A stretch of 64,000 bases of DNA from Erodium maritimum (GCA_963921825.1 OY997591.1:50055825-50119824), one strand, 5' to 3'; numbered from the stretch's first letter, positions 20,138 through 34,330 are shown. Numbers and translations are program-made. The notes: generated from the letters alone by a model not told the origin.

Positions 20138-23100
20138 TCAAATAGACTGCTGGAAGAATAAATTGTACTCGGGGAAGGCAGCCAAAAAACTAGTAGTGAG
20201 AGGCAACGGTAATGCCTGACCTTGTACAAGTATGTGACTGTATCGCTCTATCAACGATCCCACCACTCTTTGCTGATCAACCTCTTCCAGACAACCTGTT
20301 CATAACACTCGGGCAATAGCCGATGAATCATTAGAGAACTCCGTAAGTGCACTGATGAAAACATGTATAGGCTTAGGCAAGCCAAGCTCTTATTAGCTAA
20401 AGCTGATAAAGTTTTGATTTATACGGGTGGGTGAATGATTTCGCATATTGGATTGATGGTAATGGACTTGTATGATATAGCCATGAGAGATAAAGAGCCA
20501 AACTCGATAATGGGAAGATTTTCCCAAAAAGCGTATCGGTTCGATAAATCAAAAGCTTCAAATTAGTATTATAATATAAGTGGATATACATATATTGGTT
20601 ATTTAGAGACTGAAGGTATAAAAAAGCTTACCCAATTCAATCTCATGGTCTTGATCTTCTTCATCGCCTTCTTCAACAGCTGAACCCTCTTCCAAGGCAA
20701 GGGCTGTTTTAGCATACCTATCCAGGAACTCTGCTTCTGTTTCCTCCAGTTCATCATCCTCGGAATCCTAATCAACAAACAATAAGATGATTTCATCAAC
20801 TTACCAGTAACAATGACGGGAAAACAAGTGGTCGAATACTTCGAGAATGAAAAACCTAATCCCACAATATCATAATTTTAATCTCTGTTTGATGTTTACT
20901 TTCTTCGTTTAGACTGAGGAAGAGACAAGAGAGCTACTAGTCACTCACTAGTATTGGGAGAAAAATATCTTCTATGTAACTACATACTAGCATCACGGTT
21001 ATCAAGACAATAAACTCGATCTAAATAAGATGTTCGGAACAACCCACCTCATCATCTTCAGTTTCATCTCCATCTTCCTCATCCTCATCCTCTTCATCGT
21101 CATTGTTGTCTTCTTCTTCCTTTTCTTCCTGCACCTCTTTTAACCGCAGAGATGCCTGCATCAGAGAAATAAAGCAAGCTTGTAGCATACTAGCATCACG
21201 GTTCCCCAGTGCCAACAATTGCTCAGCCACCTTGGCCAGCGCCATAACTGCACACCATAAAATAATAATCACTCAAACCCCTTGTTCATCAACTTTGACA
21301 AAATGATGAATTTCTGAAAAGAGGGCTTTGTCAAAGTAGATGAGAACAGAAGAAAATCATCTCCCAAATTTTAAGGCCTAATTTCCACTAATTACCGCCC
21401 GGACTTTGTAAAATAAGTCATAAACCTGTCATGCAAGGCTAACGTGCATTTTTATTTATAAAACTAAAGAGAAGGAAGTTTTGTCATGGTCTAGAGTGAA
21501 GAAATTCAGACTACAAAATCATCCACAAGAACTGAGGCTCCTTAAACTCCAGTTCTTTGTACTACTGAAGGACGAGTATCAAGCATAATGGAACTCTACT
21601 AGCATAAAATAACAACAAAAGTAAAGGATGACACTTTTAAGTTAGGGATAATTGTCAAAACATGCACTAATGTTTTGTCCACAAACGAAATAGTGCACAA
21701 TGTTTTGTCCACGTCGTCTGGCTACCCTTATGAATCGTCCACGCACTTCTGTTAGAAAAGTGTAACAGCAGAACCTGAATTGACAATTTTGCCCTTTTGG
21801 TTTGAAATTCAAAAATAAGAATGAGGGACATAATTTTCGAAACTGAATTTTTAAAATTCAAAATCTGAATTTTTGAAAATAAAAACTGAATTTATAAAAA
21901 AAACTGATTTTTATGTATTTTTTAAATTAAAATCTGAATTTTTGAAAATAAAAACTGAATTTATAAAAAAAAAAACTGATTTTTTATAAAAAAAATTATT
22001 TTATTTGTCTATTTATTTATTTTTAAATTTATTTTTTATTAGAAATGGTAGAATGGTAATGTCTCATGCAAAAGTCAAAAGGAAAAGTCAAAAGATTCAT
22101 GATAAGGGTAAAATGGTCATTTCAGTTATACTTTAACTGCACATGTATAACAGAAATGGAATATTCCATTAATTTTTCTAACAGAAGTGCGTGGACGATT
22201 CATAAGGGTAGCCAGACGACGTGGACAAAACATTGTGCACTATTTCGTTTGTGGACGAAACATTAGTGCATGTTTTGACAATTATCCCTTTAAGTTATTA
22301 TCAACTCAGGGAGCAGGTTCATCGTGAAAATGAAGTAACATTCTCTTCGTTCCAAAATAAGTCTCTTTTGACCTTTTTTTATACAAAAATTAGATTTTAG
22401 TGTTTGTCTTTTCACCCTTGACCCTATTTCAGTTTCCAGAAACTCAAGTTGTTATCCACGCTTAATTAACTAACGTGAAAATGGGACACTTATTCTGGCC
22501 ATCAATTTTAGGAATGTATGAAACTTATTTTTGGATGGTGGAGCATAAATATGAATACAAAATTCCCTGTCCATGAGTAAGATACTTACTAATTAACTTT
22601 ATCTCAGATTCTGCTGAAAGACCAGGCTCGAAAGAGCTAGTGCAGATGAAACCCAGAGCAGAAACCCAGAGAGCAACACCTTTCACTTCATCCTTCTCCA
22701 AGATTCCCGCAACAATATCAGGACAAGAGACATAACAAGAAGCTATAGCAAGCAATAAAGGTTTCCATAAAGCACAAGGCTGGCTTCTAATTTCTCTGAA
22801 ACGAGAAAATGCTGCCCGACTAAAGGCAATTGCCAGTGACTGCTTTACACAGTCAGCTTCAAATGAATAACTTGGTACATGTAATAGTACATGGACACAT
22901 GCACAAGCCCTCCATGTTGCAGATGGATATTGCAAAATGGCCTCACTGACAAAGGAACCAATTCCTTCAATTACAGATCGTTGTGACACAGGAGCAGCAG
23001 GAGGAGATGTTATTTTCCCTACTATAAAGTTCTTCAACCCATATTTACTTTGTAGAGTGACAACTTCCTTGATACAATCAAAAATCAATAAATCCTCCGA

Positions 23101-26100
23101 TTCTTCCCATGCATGCCAATCTGCAATCAGATCAGCCCAAACAGACAATAGCTCCGATACTTTAAGATCTAGAATAACATTGCTTCCAGTTACAGACAGT
23201 ACAATGGACCGAAGCAATGCTGATGAATCTTCTATGCATGACGACGAGGGAGAAACCTTGGACTCCTATTTTTTGTCAAATTGAGTGCAAACATATAAAA
23301 TATAAATATAACTGAAAGGAAACTTAATATACACATGATAGGTAACCAAATTGATGCTTATTACAATTGGTTTAATGGCATGCGACTCCAGAGAAACTAC
23401 ACAAATTTTAAGGACAGAAGACTAAATGCCAGTTAAGTAAAAGGCTAAATCCATCAGAGTTAGAATTAAAAAGACTATATTTGTCTGGATACTTCATTTA
23501 CAATCAGATATGCCTTTTAATGTTGTACCGCTGATTATAAAGAACCATGTCCAATAAAGAAAATATCACGCAGTTATGAGTTTTACATAACAAAACGTGA
23601 ACATGACTAGAAAGCAGAAGGATGAGAGATCAGAATGTCTATTTTTGTTTCTCTCATGCCTATAGAATTCACATTGTTCTTTCAGCATCGTGCCTAGGTT
23701 GCTATCTTCTCATTATTACTTTAAACAACTTGTCAGTAGCATTCCGGTCAAGTCAGAGAGAAGATGGTAGTGTTATTTATCCTATTATACTCAAGCAGAT
23801 GTGTAGTACGACACTGCCTATTCTCGTTGTCAATAGAATGATCGTATGATAGTGACACTACTGTATATCACTAAATTGACATGACCCCACGATGAAAGCT
23901 CTGAACTTGAGTTTTATGAGCCCAAAGGGAGGACAGAGAAGTACTACTCTATGACTAGTTTAAAAAAGATAATAGAAGTTTTTTTTACAAGAATCCTCAC
24001 ATGGAGAAGCTTTACGACAAGCATAGGAATGGCAATTTCACCCAACCTCAACGGGACCCAAAGTTCCCGACCCAATCAGTGTGAGGGCGGGAGGATATAA
24101 CCCGCCCCATGACCCACATTCATATTTAATAATGTTGTGATATTTATTACATTTTGTTATTTTTTTTATAAGAAAAATATAGATTATTGGTAATGGCATA
24201 TGCAGTATGCTGTAAGCATGAAGGGAAAATTCCCTAACAGGGGTTTGGAGAAGGCCGAGGGTTAAAAAAACCCAGCTGATTGCTATTCCTAAATAAGTAT
24301 GCACGCATGCATGTACCTTTTATTCTTTTTTGAGCATTGCCTCAATGATGATAAAGCTAAACAAAATAAGCTAAATTCTTTTTCCAAATAGTTGATAAGG
24401 ACATCATCAGACTAACCAACATATGCACGGGTGTAAGCCAAGCCTGTTGCAACAGAGTTGATAAAGCTTTAGCAATGGCAGCTTGACCAGATGCCCACTT
24501 ATCGCTAGATTCTTTCTGCTCAGCTTCTTCAGGGTCATAGCTTTCCCAAGATTGAGCCATCACTGCCAGTGCCGCAAAGCCCCGTTCAACCACCTATCAC
24601 GAGTAAAGCATCACGAGTAAATCAACAGTTCATAACTGAAACTCAACATATCTAACACTAATAGCCCAAAGATATTCGCGCCACTTTTGGGGTTCTACTC
24701 AATATGATTGCAAAACAAGGGTAGAGGCACTACGAACATGTGAAAATAAATGAACATATAATCTAAAGGGTTAATTGCTAAAAACTACATCATGTATTGT
24801 CTACGCTTTAAACTACAATATGTATTGTCCACATGCAAAAAACTACATTTATGTATTGTCCACGTACGAAAAACTACATTATGTATCGTCCACGTCCCTA
24901 GTTTTAACGGAATATTCCAAATTTTGTAAGTAAACGACCGTGGTCAAAAGATAGAGTATTTTAAAAGCGTGGACAATACATAATGTAGTTTTTCGTAAGT
25001 GGACGATACATAATGTAGTTTTTAGCAATTAACCCTAATCTAAATATCAAATTGTTTGATAGGTACATTGCACAAAGACATAAGTACACAAACATATTAG
25101 TTCTGCAAGACAAAAAAAATCTTAAAAGCACATTGCTATAAGATATTGAACCTTGAAGAATTGGGATGAGCACCAACAAAATCTGTTATTTTTCTACAAA
25201 CATCTTCTGTCCCTACTTATTACCTTTCTCTTCCATCCTAAACAAGTTCACCTAAGCGCCGTCTTGAAGCAGTTTGCTAGAAATCTTCTTACCGTCAAAC
25301 ATAAAGGAGCCTAAGGTTCATGTTTTAGATGTAACTAACACTTGAGAGGCTATTATACTAAATTGTGTGCATGCTAGATGCATGAGAGCCACCAATTGAG
25401 GTGGAGTGGGTAGGTGGATTAATCGTGACAAAGAAAGTGTACACGTATATTTGCTATCCTTTTAACACGTGCATCCTGCCTACCTAACCAGATATTTGAG
25501 GATAAATAAACTATCAACTCAATAACAGTAGCTCATACATACTTGAGGCCATGGGCTGGGATGCGGAGGTATGCATTTTGATATTGCATCAACTAATGAT
25601 GCAACAATGTAAGGAATATGCTTGGTAACATTTTCATTTCCAGCCTCTACCATAGAAGTGAGGAGTTCAAAAAGAATGGAGCTTTCCTCATCTTCGCTCC
25701 CAATCCTGCCAATCACAGCTTGTAGAAGAGGTGACCACTCAGGTGGTGGGTAGTCATTCTGAACAGAACACATATAAACCTGGCTTAACACATTGTAAAT
25801 GTTATAACTGGACAGTTTAAGGAATTCATTTTAAGCCATACTTCAAGAAGGCCAGCAATAGCCCCAGCAGCAGAAGCTCGAACAGGATAGCAAGAAGTAT
25901 CCTCCATATCCAGCATGGCCAAGGCCTTCATCAACGAAGAATACACATCTGCACTCATCTCCTGAAAGTGGGATTAAAACCTTATGGGTAAGAGTCTACT
26001 CCAGTATGACCCAATGTAGTAATCCTCACAAAAAAAAAACAAGAGAACAAAATAAGTGTAATGAGAAGAACAAAATAAGTGTAATGAGAAGAACAAAAAA

Positions 26101-29100
26101 ATTCTCACTTCAGGTAGACAGGATGCAAGTTCTCCAAGTACCCAGTTTGCGGTGGCAATTAAGTATGGTACACGCACAGATAGTCTATACAAAGGTAGTA
26201 TACGAGTCTGGACCAGAGTAACTGTGTACCCAGGTTTCTGCTCCCTAAGAAACTGTATATGCAATATTAGTAACAAGACGATTCAACTATATACTCAAAT
26301 TCAATTACTTAACTAGAGGGGTGAGGTCCACTCACATCTTGCAGGCTACCATATGCCATCAGAACACCAAAATAACTGCCATCATGACACAGAAACAGAA
26401 GGGAATAAACATACTAAACAAGTAAAAAATCCAAAGTGAAGACAAGCTTAGCTTTGAAGAAAGTATGTTTTAAATGGACAAGTAATAGTTGAAAAGGAGC
26501 AGGGAATGTAACAATTGCACAAAAAAAAGGAACATATAAAGAAAAAAAATTCCCAACTTGACTAGATTTGGTATGATGTAAATCTTTCATGAATATACTT
26601 CAGCCAAACATTTCATGGGAAAAATAGGGCATACAACATGAAACATAAGACCAATAAAACAGAGGATACAGGTCAAATTGTCGAAAGAGTACTTCAGCCA
26701 AGATTTGTTCATGATCTTACTCATTTAAAATTCTAGTTTGGGATGCAGTAACATCAGAAGGAATGGGGAACTTGGACAGATATGGAAGCACCAACAACTC
26801 TCCCATCGAACTGCAGTGTTTATTGACCTTGTTTTTTTCACCCTTCTTACGTTTTGATGAAGTGGAAAGACCGTTGCTAGAATTTCCAACCGGAGGCCCC
26901 TGTAGGCACAAAGGATAACTCGAACAGTTAAAATTTGCGGGCTTCCTTTCCCTCCTTGGGAATGGTCTCCCCCTTTTCAATAAAACTCAAAGATTAACTG
27001 AATTTTAAAAAAATGTCCTTAAGGATCCAACCTTTGACATAGAAATAACTCCAAGCAGATTTATTGCACTTTTCCTGGCAGTAAATAAATCCTCCCTCCA
27101 TCCAGAAACTTCTTCCTGTATAAGCAAAGTGGTTACGAAATAGAAAATAATAATAATGGTGGCTGAACCAAAAAACAGCCATGATTTAGATTTAGTTACA
27201 TACAAGATCAGATGGAAGATTTTTCCGAATGTACTCATCTGCATCTTCTTCCCACTCTGAAATATCCTACTTGTAGAAATTGGTGAAAATAGTAACATTA
27301 GTCTGTAGACCGAAGTTTGAAAGTACATCAAATAATTTAATCTTTGCCATTTCTCATAATCTAACCTTCTCATTCATTGCCAATGCGGGAAAGATTGCAG
27401 AGTCCAATAAGAATGAGAAATGCGGTGAAACTATTCTCCATCCCTGTTTTAGATAAAGCTAAATGTTATGAAGAAATGATAAATTGTACTTAGACGTGTA
27501 ATTCCCCAGCTGCCCACGCCTTGAGCTTATAGTAACTGTATTGATCATACATTAATGTTCACATTATCTATATAGTATTTGGGGAAACAATTGAAGAGGG
27601 ATAAAGAAATGGAGCCAGACTAAATGAGAGAACTTACTGGGCCTGTTTCAAGAACATGTGCAATGACATCAAAAGATAATGAAATAATTCTCTCTGATAG
27701 AAAATCAAGTTTCTGCACAAGAAGTATTTTATTCATGTTACAATATGACAAATGAAGCACCTAAACCAACTAAATAAAATGAACAAGGAAAGCCAAGTTG
27801 ACATTCATTATAAAATCTATTAGAAGAATCAGCACCGATAGAAAGGAATACTAAGGAAACTGGAGTTATAAAGTCTGCACACAAATATTGCGTTAGAACT
27901 ACAAGACAACAAACAAAGAAGCAAAACCAATTAAATCAAATGGACACAGCCAAATAATGTTGGACTTATAACCAAATCAGTTAGATGAATCAGCATCGCA
28001 TGTGCATGCACAAATCAACCAAGTCGAAATAAGTCTTCAGCAAACACAAGTACCATGCCAAACTCATGAGACTACTACTATGTGTAATTATTAAGATTAA
28101 CTAAGTACTTCATAGTTCCAGATGCTGCATTGATGAACAAGAGCAACAGATAATTAAAGGAACAAAGTGAATAGCAAAACTTACTCTGATGTTCGGGCTA
28201 TATTTGACAATGTTTAACACACAGTTGATGATATCTGGCATCAACCTAAAATAAGACGGACCAAATAATATGAAGATGAACATTAACAATGAATTCTTTG
28301 ATCCAATAAAACAAAAGGATATGCTTGTGCATTACTTATCCGAATATTTACGGTGCCGGGTAACCAGAGAACAGAAAATGAGCAAATTCCTCTTTGCAGT
28401 TTTCAACCTTAGCAGATACCCATCTTCCAAGTTGACCAGACCACCAAAATTCAGCGAACCCAAAATCCCAATTAGATCACGACAAATGGTAGGTAGGATT
28501 GGAGCAAGTGTAGATGGCATATACGACCTCACCTATAAAACTAAGCTTTGTTCAGAATGCAGTAACATAAATAAAAGCAATATGTGAGGACAGTAGGAGA
28601 GAAATTCATAGGAGGTTTAGTACATGATATGAAAAAAAAGAACTGAAAGAATATCAAAACGAAAGGCATTAACTCAAACCAAACCAATAAAAGCATCCAT
28701 CATGGATACAAGCATCTCAAAGGCTTTGGAGTAAAATGAACTAAGACTAGAGAAACATAATATGTACACTCACACTAGGACCAATGAACCTACTCATCTA
28801 CAAGCAAGAACAATATCATGCATTTTCCTTATCACATGAAAGCACCATAAAAATATATAACTCAGATATTATGTTTGTAATTTGTACAATGAATCAAACA
28901 GGAGATAACACATGCAGATGGAAACAAAAACATCAGTCACATTTGAAAGCCATAGAATCTTATATTTTCTAGACCTTAAAATGTCTTTCTCTTACTCACT
29001 GCACTTATTATGTTTACGGAGATCAGCTGTTTTATTCATTTGTGTTGTTTTCACACTCTATTAAGCAATGATATTAAATTGAACTGTACCTAACTATCTA

Positions 29101-31299
29101 CATTTGCAGACCACCTTGAAAGAGCAACGATGGACATCAAGCAAATTCCATCAATTTGTTTGTCGCTTTATAGTAAAAGAGAGGAAGATCGTTTATCATG
29201 TCCCTTTGTTTTCCTTTTTATTCCTATTGTAAGTCTCTTCTAGTAGAAAACCACATCCTGAGTCTTCAAGTTGGCATCAGTTTTATCATTAAAATATTTT
29301 TTTATACAGGTAACTGATAGATCATATCAACTTGGAGACAAAAATATAAGCCAAGGCCCAAGAATTTATTAAGCAAACCGATCAAATAATGTCACCTCAT
29401 TACATGTCTGTCATAGACTCATACCCACCCCCGTGACCTTTGGGGCAATGAATCTTACACATATTAATGGCAGTAAATAAATCATCCCTTTGATTGTATG
29501 AACTCTACAACATGTATAGTTTACATAGCAAGATTTGTTATTATTTATCGCACGGTTGTCTATATGATCATATCAATAATTATAATACAGTAACTGAATG
29601 TGTGCTAACAATTTCCCTTTTTTGTGTGCAATAGTCCTAAATTCAACCACCACCAAAACCAAAAAAAAAGATGTATGACTTACAGAAAAATACAAGCACT
29701 TGCATACAAGGAGGAGGACTTTCTCAGTTTCAGTTTCCGTTCTATCATGTGTGGCTAGAACCTGTTCCATGCAGAAAAGAATGCATTCAATGAAGGCACT
29801 AGAACCAAGTACAAAGATGATGAAAAGGAAAAGGAAGGGAAAGAAGGCAACCTTTTCAACAAGATGATGAAAGACAGCTAGCAAGGGTACAAGAATATCT
29901 TTTGCAACTAGCTCCAGTTGTGGTGGTGTCGGCTCCTTGGCAACTTTTGGATTCAAAAAGTACTGCAAGAAATAACACATCAATTTGGATCATGCACCAG
30001 TTCTGATCTGGCATTAAAAGTCCAAGGATCAATACATCTTTGAGTTACAGAAGAGCACCACTCTGAGAGCAACAACAAAGAGAGTATAGCACATCTACCC
30101 AAGTGCAAAGCAAGCACGTGAAACAATTGGAGAAACCAAGCATGAAAGAGACCTTTAAATAAGGGCAATGCATGATTGTAATAGTATTGAGAACATTAAG
30201 TTCAAACGGGTGGTAGAAACAGTAACACACCAACAGTGCATTTATAACATACATTAGACTACATCCGAACAGAGATTTAATGCTGACTTGCTGTTATAAC
30301 CGTACCATGTTAGCAACTATCGCTAATGAATATAATTAATACCTGGAAAGGTCTAATCAGAGCCTGAAGAATGGAAAGGGCATTGACAGTGCTCCATCCA
30401 CAATTCACACCATTGCTAATAAGATTACTGGTCTGAATTGCAGAGCACAACTCAGGCACAAGTTCAGGCCACAAGTTTTCTTTGACAAACTCTGAAACAA
30501 CAACAGCACGGAACTGCCAACAAATGAAAATTTTACATAAGCAATGGTGGTAGAAAGAGCATTAACGGAAAGAAAAAAAAGTTTATGTTATGATTTACCA
30601 CTTCAACTAAAACTTTTAAAACCACTTGTTCTACTTGGAGCAGAGCTCGCATAAGCTGGTCCTTGAACTCTTTAGAGACTTTAAAGTTTGGAGCGCCACC
30701 GTCTAAATTGCGCCTGGTGAAGTTCTTTAGATACGTGGCAGCAGCAACTTTTTGACCTTGATTTGCACCTCCTACGAATTCAACCAGAAATACAAAGAAT
30801 TAAATTAAGCACAACCAAACTATTGCAAACATGGAAATAAAGGCCAATCTATGAGATTACTCAGCTTCTCACAAATTGTGAAGCATACAGTTTAACCAAA
30901 CATATTATGATCAAATTGCAATACATATAAATTGAGATAATTGATTCAACACTTGTTTGGGACATATTCCAAATGCCAGCTTCATACATCGCATACATTT
31001 TCTGAATCATTTAAATGTTTAACTATATAAATGAACAACAGAAAATAGTAAATGCATCAAATTCAGCTCTTACAAGCTCAATTGAGCTCGATAATTGTTA
31101 CAAATACTTGGCTAATTCAATTAAAATAAAGAAAATAAGACTTCGAATGGGAAAGAGTACCGGTGACGATGGAGAGGAGAGAGGAAGGGAAGTGAGGGAG
31201 GAGAGAGAGACGATCGAGAGCTTCGGTGGCCGCACGGAGGACTTCTCCGTCGGAGCTGAGCGTATCATTGAGCAGTTGAGCAACTTGGGTAGTCTCCAT
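20138..31299 (-). CDS. IPO9: Importin-9-like nuclear import receptor (21 exons)
   Basis: Exons: 31299-31161, 30771-30599, 30513-30343, 29962-29852, 29761-29684, 28532-28336, 28245-28185, 27712-27638, 27443-27366, 27266-27204, 27115-27032, 26899-26721, 26375-26336, 26252-26109, 25961-25842, 25758-25543, 24593-24417, 23265-22590, 21247-21048, 20767-20632, 20295-20138. All introns are GT-AG. The sum is 3,276 nt (1,091 residues plus stop), close to the family's ~1,030-1,040. An importin-beta N-terminal domain lies at ~20-90 and HEAT/ARM repeats follow, with landmarks CGWSTVNALSILQALIRPFQ, YPPPEWSPLL and VVERGFAALAVMAQSWES. An acidic loop sits at ~968-1040, and the protein ends AAFPEYNLFFQQSI. These karyopherins carry cargo, including histones and ribosomal proteins, into the nucleus with Ran. 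The start METTQVAQLL is preferred over an upstream in-frame ATG at 31368. Two introns hold MULE MITEs. Apparently intact. Confidence 0.93.
21645..22288. mobile_element. MULE-type MITE in importin intron
   Basis: The ends GGGATAATTGTC and GACAATTATCCC begin long inverted repeats of about 140 bp. The flanks TTTAAGTTA (21636-21644) and TTTAAGTTA (22289-22297) are a perfect 9-bp duplication. The interior is A/T-rich without an ORF. It is the same family as 4619-4972. Confidence 0.88.
22343..22543. mobile_element. Stowaway-like MITE (tentative)
   Basis: The left end CTCTTCGTTCCAAAATAAG and the inverted right end CTTATTTTTGGATGGTGGAG resemble the grass/eudicot Stowaway terminus (CTCCCTCCGTTCCAAAATAAG). 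The expected TA duplication is not clear. Lies in the importin intron between the 22590 and 21247 splice sites. Confidence 0.5.
24024..24291. mobile_element. hAT-like MITE (tentative)
   Basis: Inverted ends TAGGAATGGCAAT and ATTGCTATTCCTA, with GGGTCGGGAACT-type sequence inside, resemble a common plant hAT terminal motif. The flanking 8-mers do not match. Intronic in the importin gene. Confidence 0.4.
24768..25035. mobile_element. MULE-type MITE in importin intron
   Basis: Ends are GGGTTAATTGC and GCAATTAACCC. The flank TAATCTAAA occurs at 24759-24767 and 25036-25044, a perfect 9-bp duplication. The left side has about four tandem copies of a unit like AAAACTACATTATGTATTGTCCAC, and the right side has two inverted copies. 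The unit sequence differs from 4619-4972 but the architecture is the same. Confidence 0.88.
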
Positions 31300-31482
31300 T
31301 AGTTCCCCTTCCTCTTTCTCTGTGACACTGTTTTGTGTTCTGAAAAGAACCCTAATTTGGGTTTGCAAAGAGAAAGGGGAAGTGAAAAATTATCAGGCGG
31401 GAAATATAATTTTAGTACCAAAATGACCCTAACCATAACTGCTTCTGGTCTTGATTCGAACTATCCATTTCTAATCCGAAAA

Positions 31483-32658
31483 GGAAATTTTCATAAAATA
31501 TGCCTTATAATGGCATAAATTTGTTTTCTAGGTTAGTATAGTTCAAAATTTGAAAAATATGTTTTTCAATTATTTTAGAACAATAATACCCTCATTTTAA
31601 TTTAAACAAGATAATTCATAGTTTATTAATTCATTTAAATCTATTTTCAAAATAAATATTCAGTTTTTAAATAAAATATTTTTAAAAATTTATAAATTAT
31701 TAAAATTATATTTTATTTTCTTAAAAATCAAATTATTTTGACAAATATTTTAAAAAAAATAATTCAACGATAATTCTTCAAACAAAAATATTATACTACA
31801 TTATTTTTTTTTCAATTTTATTAATTATTAAATTCCTATTTAAATTTCTATTTTTTTAAATCGGATTATTTTGATAAAAATAATATGAAAGATAATTCAA
31901 TTTTATAAACTTTTGAAAAATAATTTCGATTTTATAATAAAATATATTTTATACAATTTTATTAGTAATTAAATTCGTAGTTTATTTTTTAAAATTTAAT
32001 TTGAAAAATAAATTAAAAATTAAAATATTATTTTCATAATTAATAAAATATATTATAAATTTAATTATCTTTAAAAGTTATTTATCAACGTAATCTGTTT
32101 TTATATAAAAAATTAATTAAGATCTGATTTTAATAATTAATAATATAGAACAATATTTTTTATATAAAAAATATTCTTTCCCTTTATATATTCATATATT
32201 AGAAAAAATATTTTGTTAATATTAGTAATTATAAAAATCAGATTTGAATTTTTATAAAAAACAGAATACTCTGATAATAATTTTAGAAATATATTTAAAT
32301 TTATAATATATTGTATTAATTATGAAAATCAGATTTTAATTTATTTTTAAAATTATATTAAAAGTAAAATATGAATGTAGTAATTAATAAAATTTATTTT
32401 TATAAAAATACATTTTGTTCAATTTTATTAGTTACTACATTAATAATTTATAAAATTTTAAAAATATTTTATTTAAAAACTGAATATTTATTTTGAAAAT
32501 AGATTTAAATGAATTAATAAATTATGAATTATCTTGTTTAAATTAAAATGAGGGTATTATTGTCCTAAAATAATTGAAAAACATATTTTCAAATTTTGAA
32601 CTATAATAGCATAGAAAACAAATTTATGTCATTATGAGGCATATTTTATGAAATTTCC
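31483..32658. mobile_element. Non-autonomous MULE upstream of the importin gene
   Basis: Inverted repeats of about 190 bp begin GGAAATTTTCATAAAATATG and end CATATTTTATGAAATTTCC. The flanks ATCCGAAAA (31474-31482) and CTCCGAAAA (32659-32667) are a 9-bp duplication with one mismatch. The interior is over 80% A/T and non-coding. It begins about 180 bp upstream of the importin ATG, so it lies at or in the promoter. Confidence 0.85.
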
Positions 32659-32667
32659 CTCCGAAAA

Positions 32668-34330
32668 TTGGTCATTTCGGTCCGTGCAGAATCTATGCGA
32701 GTGACACCATGGAAAGAGCATCTTCCACCGTAGTCGTTTGCTCGTGGTTTTGGTGTCGTTATAGCGTCTGTAACGACTTCTGCAACGGTTATTTCTATTC
32801 ATTCTCTACACACAAAAATCAGCACAAAGTTCTTCTTTTATTTTTAAGAGAAAATTCATCTTGAGAGCTCTATTCATCTTTGTTCTAGAAATTGTTTTCA
32901 AAGTCATGAACTAATAGTTTCTTTTGATCTTTGAAAAACATCTACTCTTATTGTTATATCTTTTCATGAACATGTTATGCTCTCTTTATAAACTATTTTT
33001 GAAATCTTCTTCTCTCAAAATCACATTGAGCTAAGTCTTACATATCTTGAAATCATATATAGTTTGCTTGTACTTCATCTTTATATTTTGGTTGTAATTG
33101 AGGCTTTGTGTTTATTTTATATAAGATTAAACACATTGTATTGTTGACTCTTGGTGAGTTGACATCAATATCTCATTTGTATTTGGCCTTGTAGGCTAGA
33201 AAAGGGTGATCAGTGGCGGAGCCAGCTTTTTAATTGAGGGGGGCACCAAATTTTTTCGATGATAATACATAACGTTAAACATATTTGAGGGAGCACAACT
33301 AGAAAATTGAAAAAAATATATAAGGTTAATTTTAGAATTTTTCAAAAATTAAGTAACAAATTTTCAAAAAAAAACTTCAATTTTGTAGAGAATAAATTGA
33401 TGTAGTCTCCAACTTTAGACAATGTCTTAAATAAAAATAAAATTTTCAAACTAAATAGAATTAAAATATTAAGAAAGGTATAAATACAAAACAATTAAAA
33501 AATATAATAAAAAAACACAAAACCTTCGTACACTTAATACATGTTTGAAATCTATTAAAAATTCCTTATTAAATTAACTTCTAATTAAGAAAAAATAAAA
33601 AGATAATGATGATAAATAAGAATATTAAATATATATATATATATGTGGTTTTTTTGAAATAACTATTGATATATGGTTAAATCTTATTCAACTGTTGTTT
33701 TTTTATATAAATATTAAACAGTTATTTTTTTGCTTATAAATATTTAACAATTACTCATTAATTTTACTTCTAATAAAAAAATAAGAAGATAAGATGATAA
33801 ATAATAGTAAATATAGATTATGAAGATGTTCAGAGGGGGCACAATAGACAAGTAACTGAATTTTTTTCTTGCAAACATGAACTGTAACTTGCATTTGAGA
33901 GAATTGAGGGGGGGCACGTGCCCCCCCCCCCCGGGACCCACGTAGGTCCGCCCTTGAAGGTGATGTAATTGGTTGCAAGAATTGTTCTTGCAAAGCGTTG
34001 TAGTTGTTGCAAGATTTGTTCTTGCTTCCCATTTGGTGTTGTAACTTGCAAGATTAGTTCTTGTGAAACTCTGTAAAATTTACTATAAGTTAGTAAAAGG
34101 CCGAACTCTAAGTGAGTTCTTTAGTATGGACGTAGCAACTCTAAGGAGAGTTGTGAACCACGTGTATCTTTGTGTTGGCTTTCTTTATCTTGTTATCTTT
34201 GCTTGGTGTTTAAATTTCCGAGTTTGTTTTTAAGTTGCTATATTTTATATTCAATCTATTCACCCCACCCCACCCCCTCTAGATTGAATCCTTGGGACCT
34301 AATGGGGAAGAGAAGGCATATTCGCATTCG
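32668..34330 (+). mobile_element. Possible Copia-type LTR relic
   Basis: T-rich sequence with recurrent GGTTGCAAGAATTGTTCTTGC and TTGCAAGATTTGTTCTTGC units (33970-34060). A pyrimidine-rich CACCCCACCCCACCCCCTCTAG lies at 34261, resembling the 3' part of long plant Copia LTRs. No TG start, primer site or protein frame was located, so the class is uncertain. A hAT element interrupts it. Confidence 0.35.
33211..33956. mobile_element. hAT-type non-autonomous element
   Basis: Ends are CAGTGGCGGAGCCAG and GTAGGTCCGCCCTTG (inverted). The flanks AGGGTGAT (33203-33210) and AAGGTGAT (33957-33964) are an 8-bp duplication with one mismatch. The interior is A/T-rich, with a poly-C run near 33921 and no transposase. 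Confidence 0.8.

Noticed and set aside
20295..20400. Apparent in-frame TGA near the importin 3' end
   Set aside because: It lies in the last intron: an AG acceptor directly before 20295 gives the correct phase and leaves the stop out.
24038..24304. Minus-strand 88-codon hydrophobic ORF
   Set aside because: It lies in an importin intron within a tentative MITE, with no domain and no link to exon frames.
31300..31368. Upstream in-frame ATG extending importin by 23 residues
   Set aside because: The extension is basic and not family-like. METTQVAQLL fits the usual start, though use of the upstream ATG cannot be excluded.
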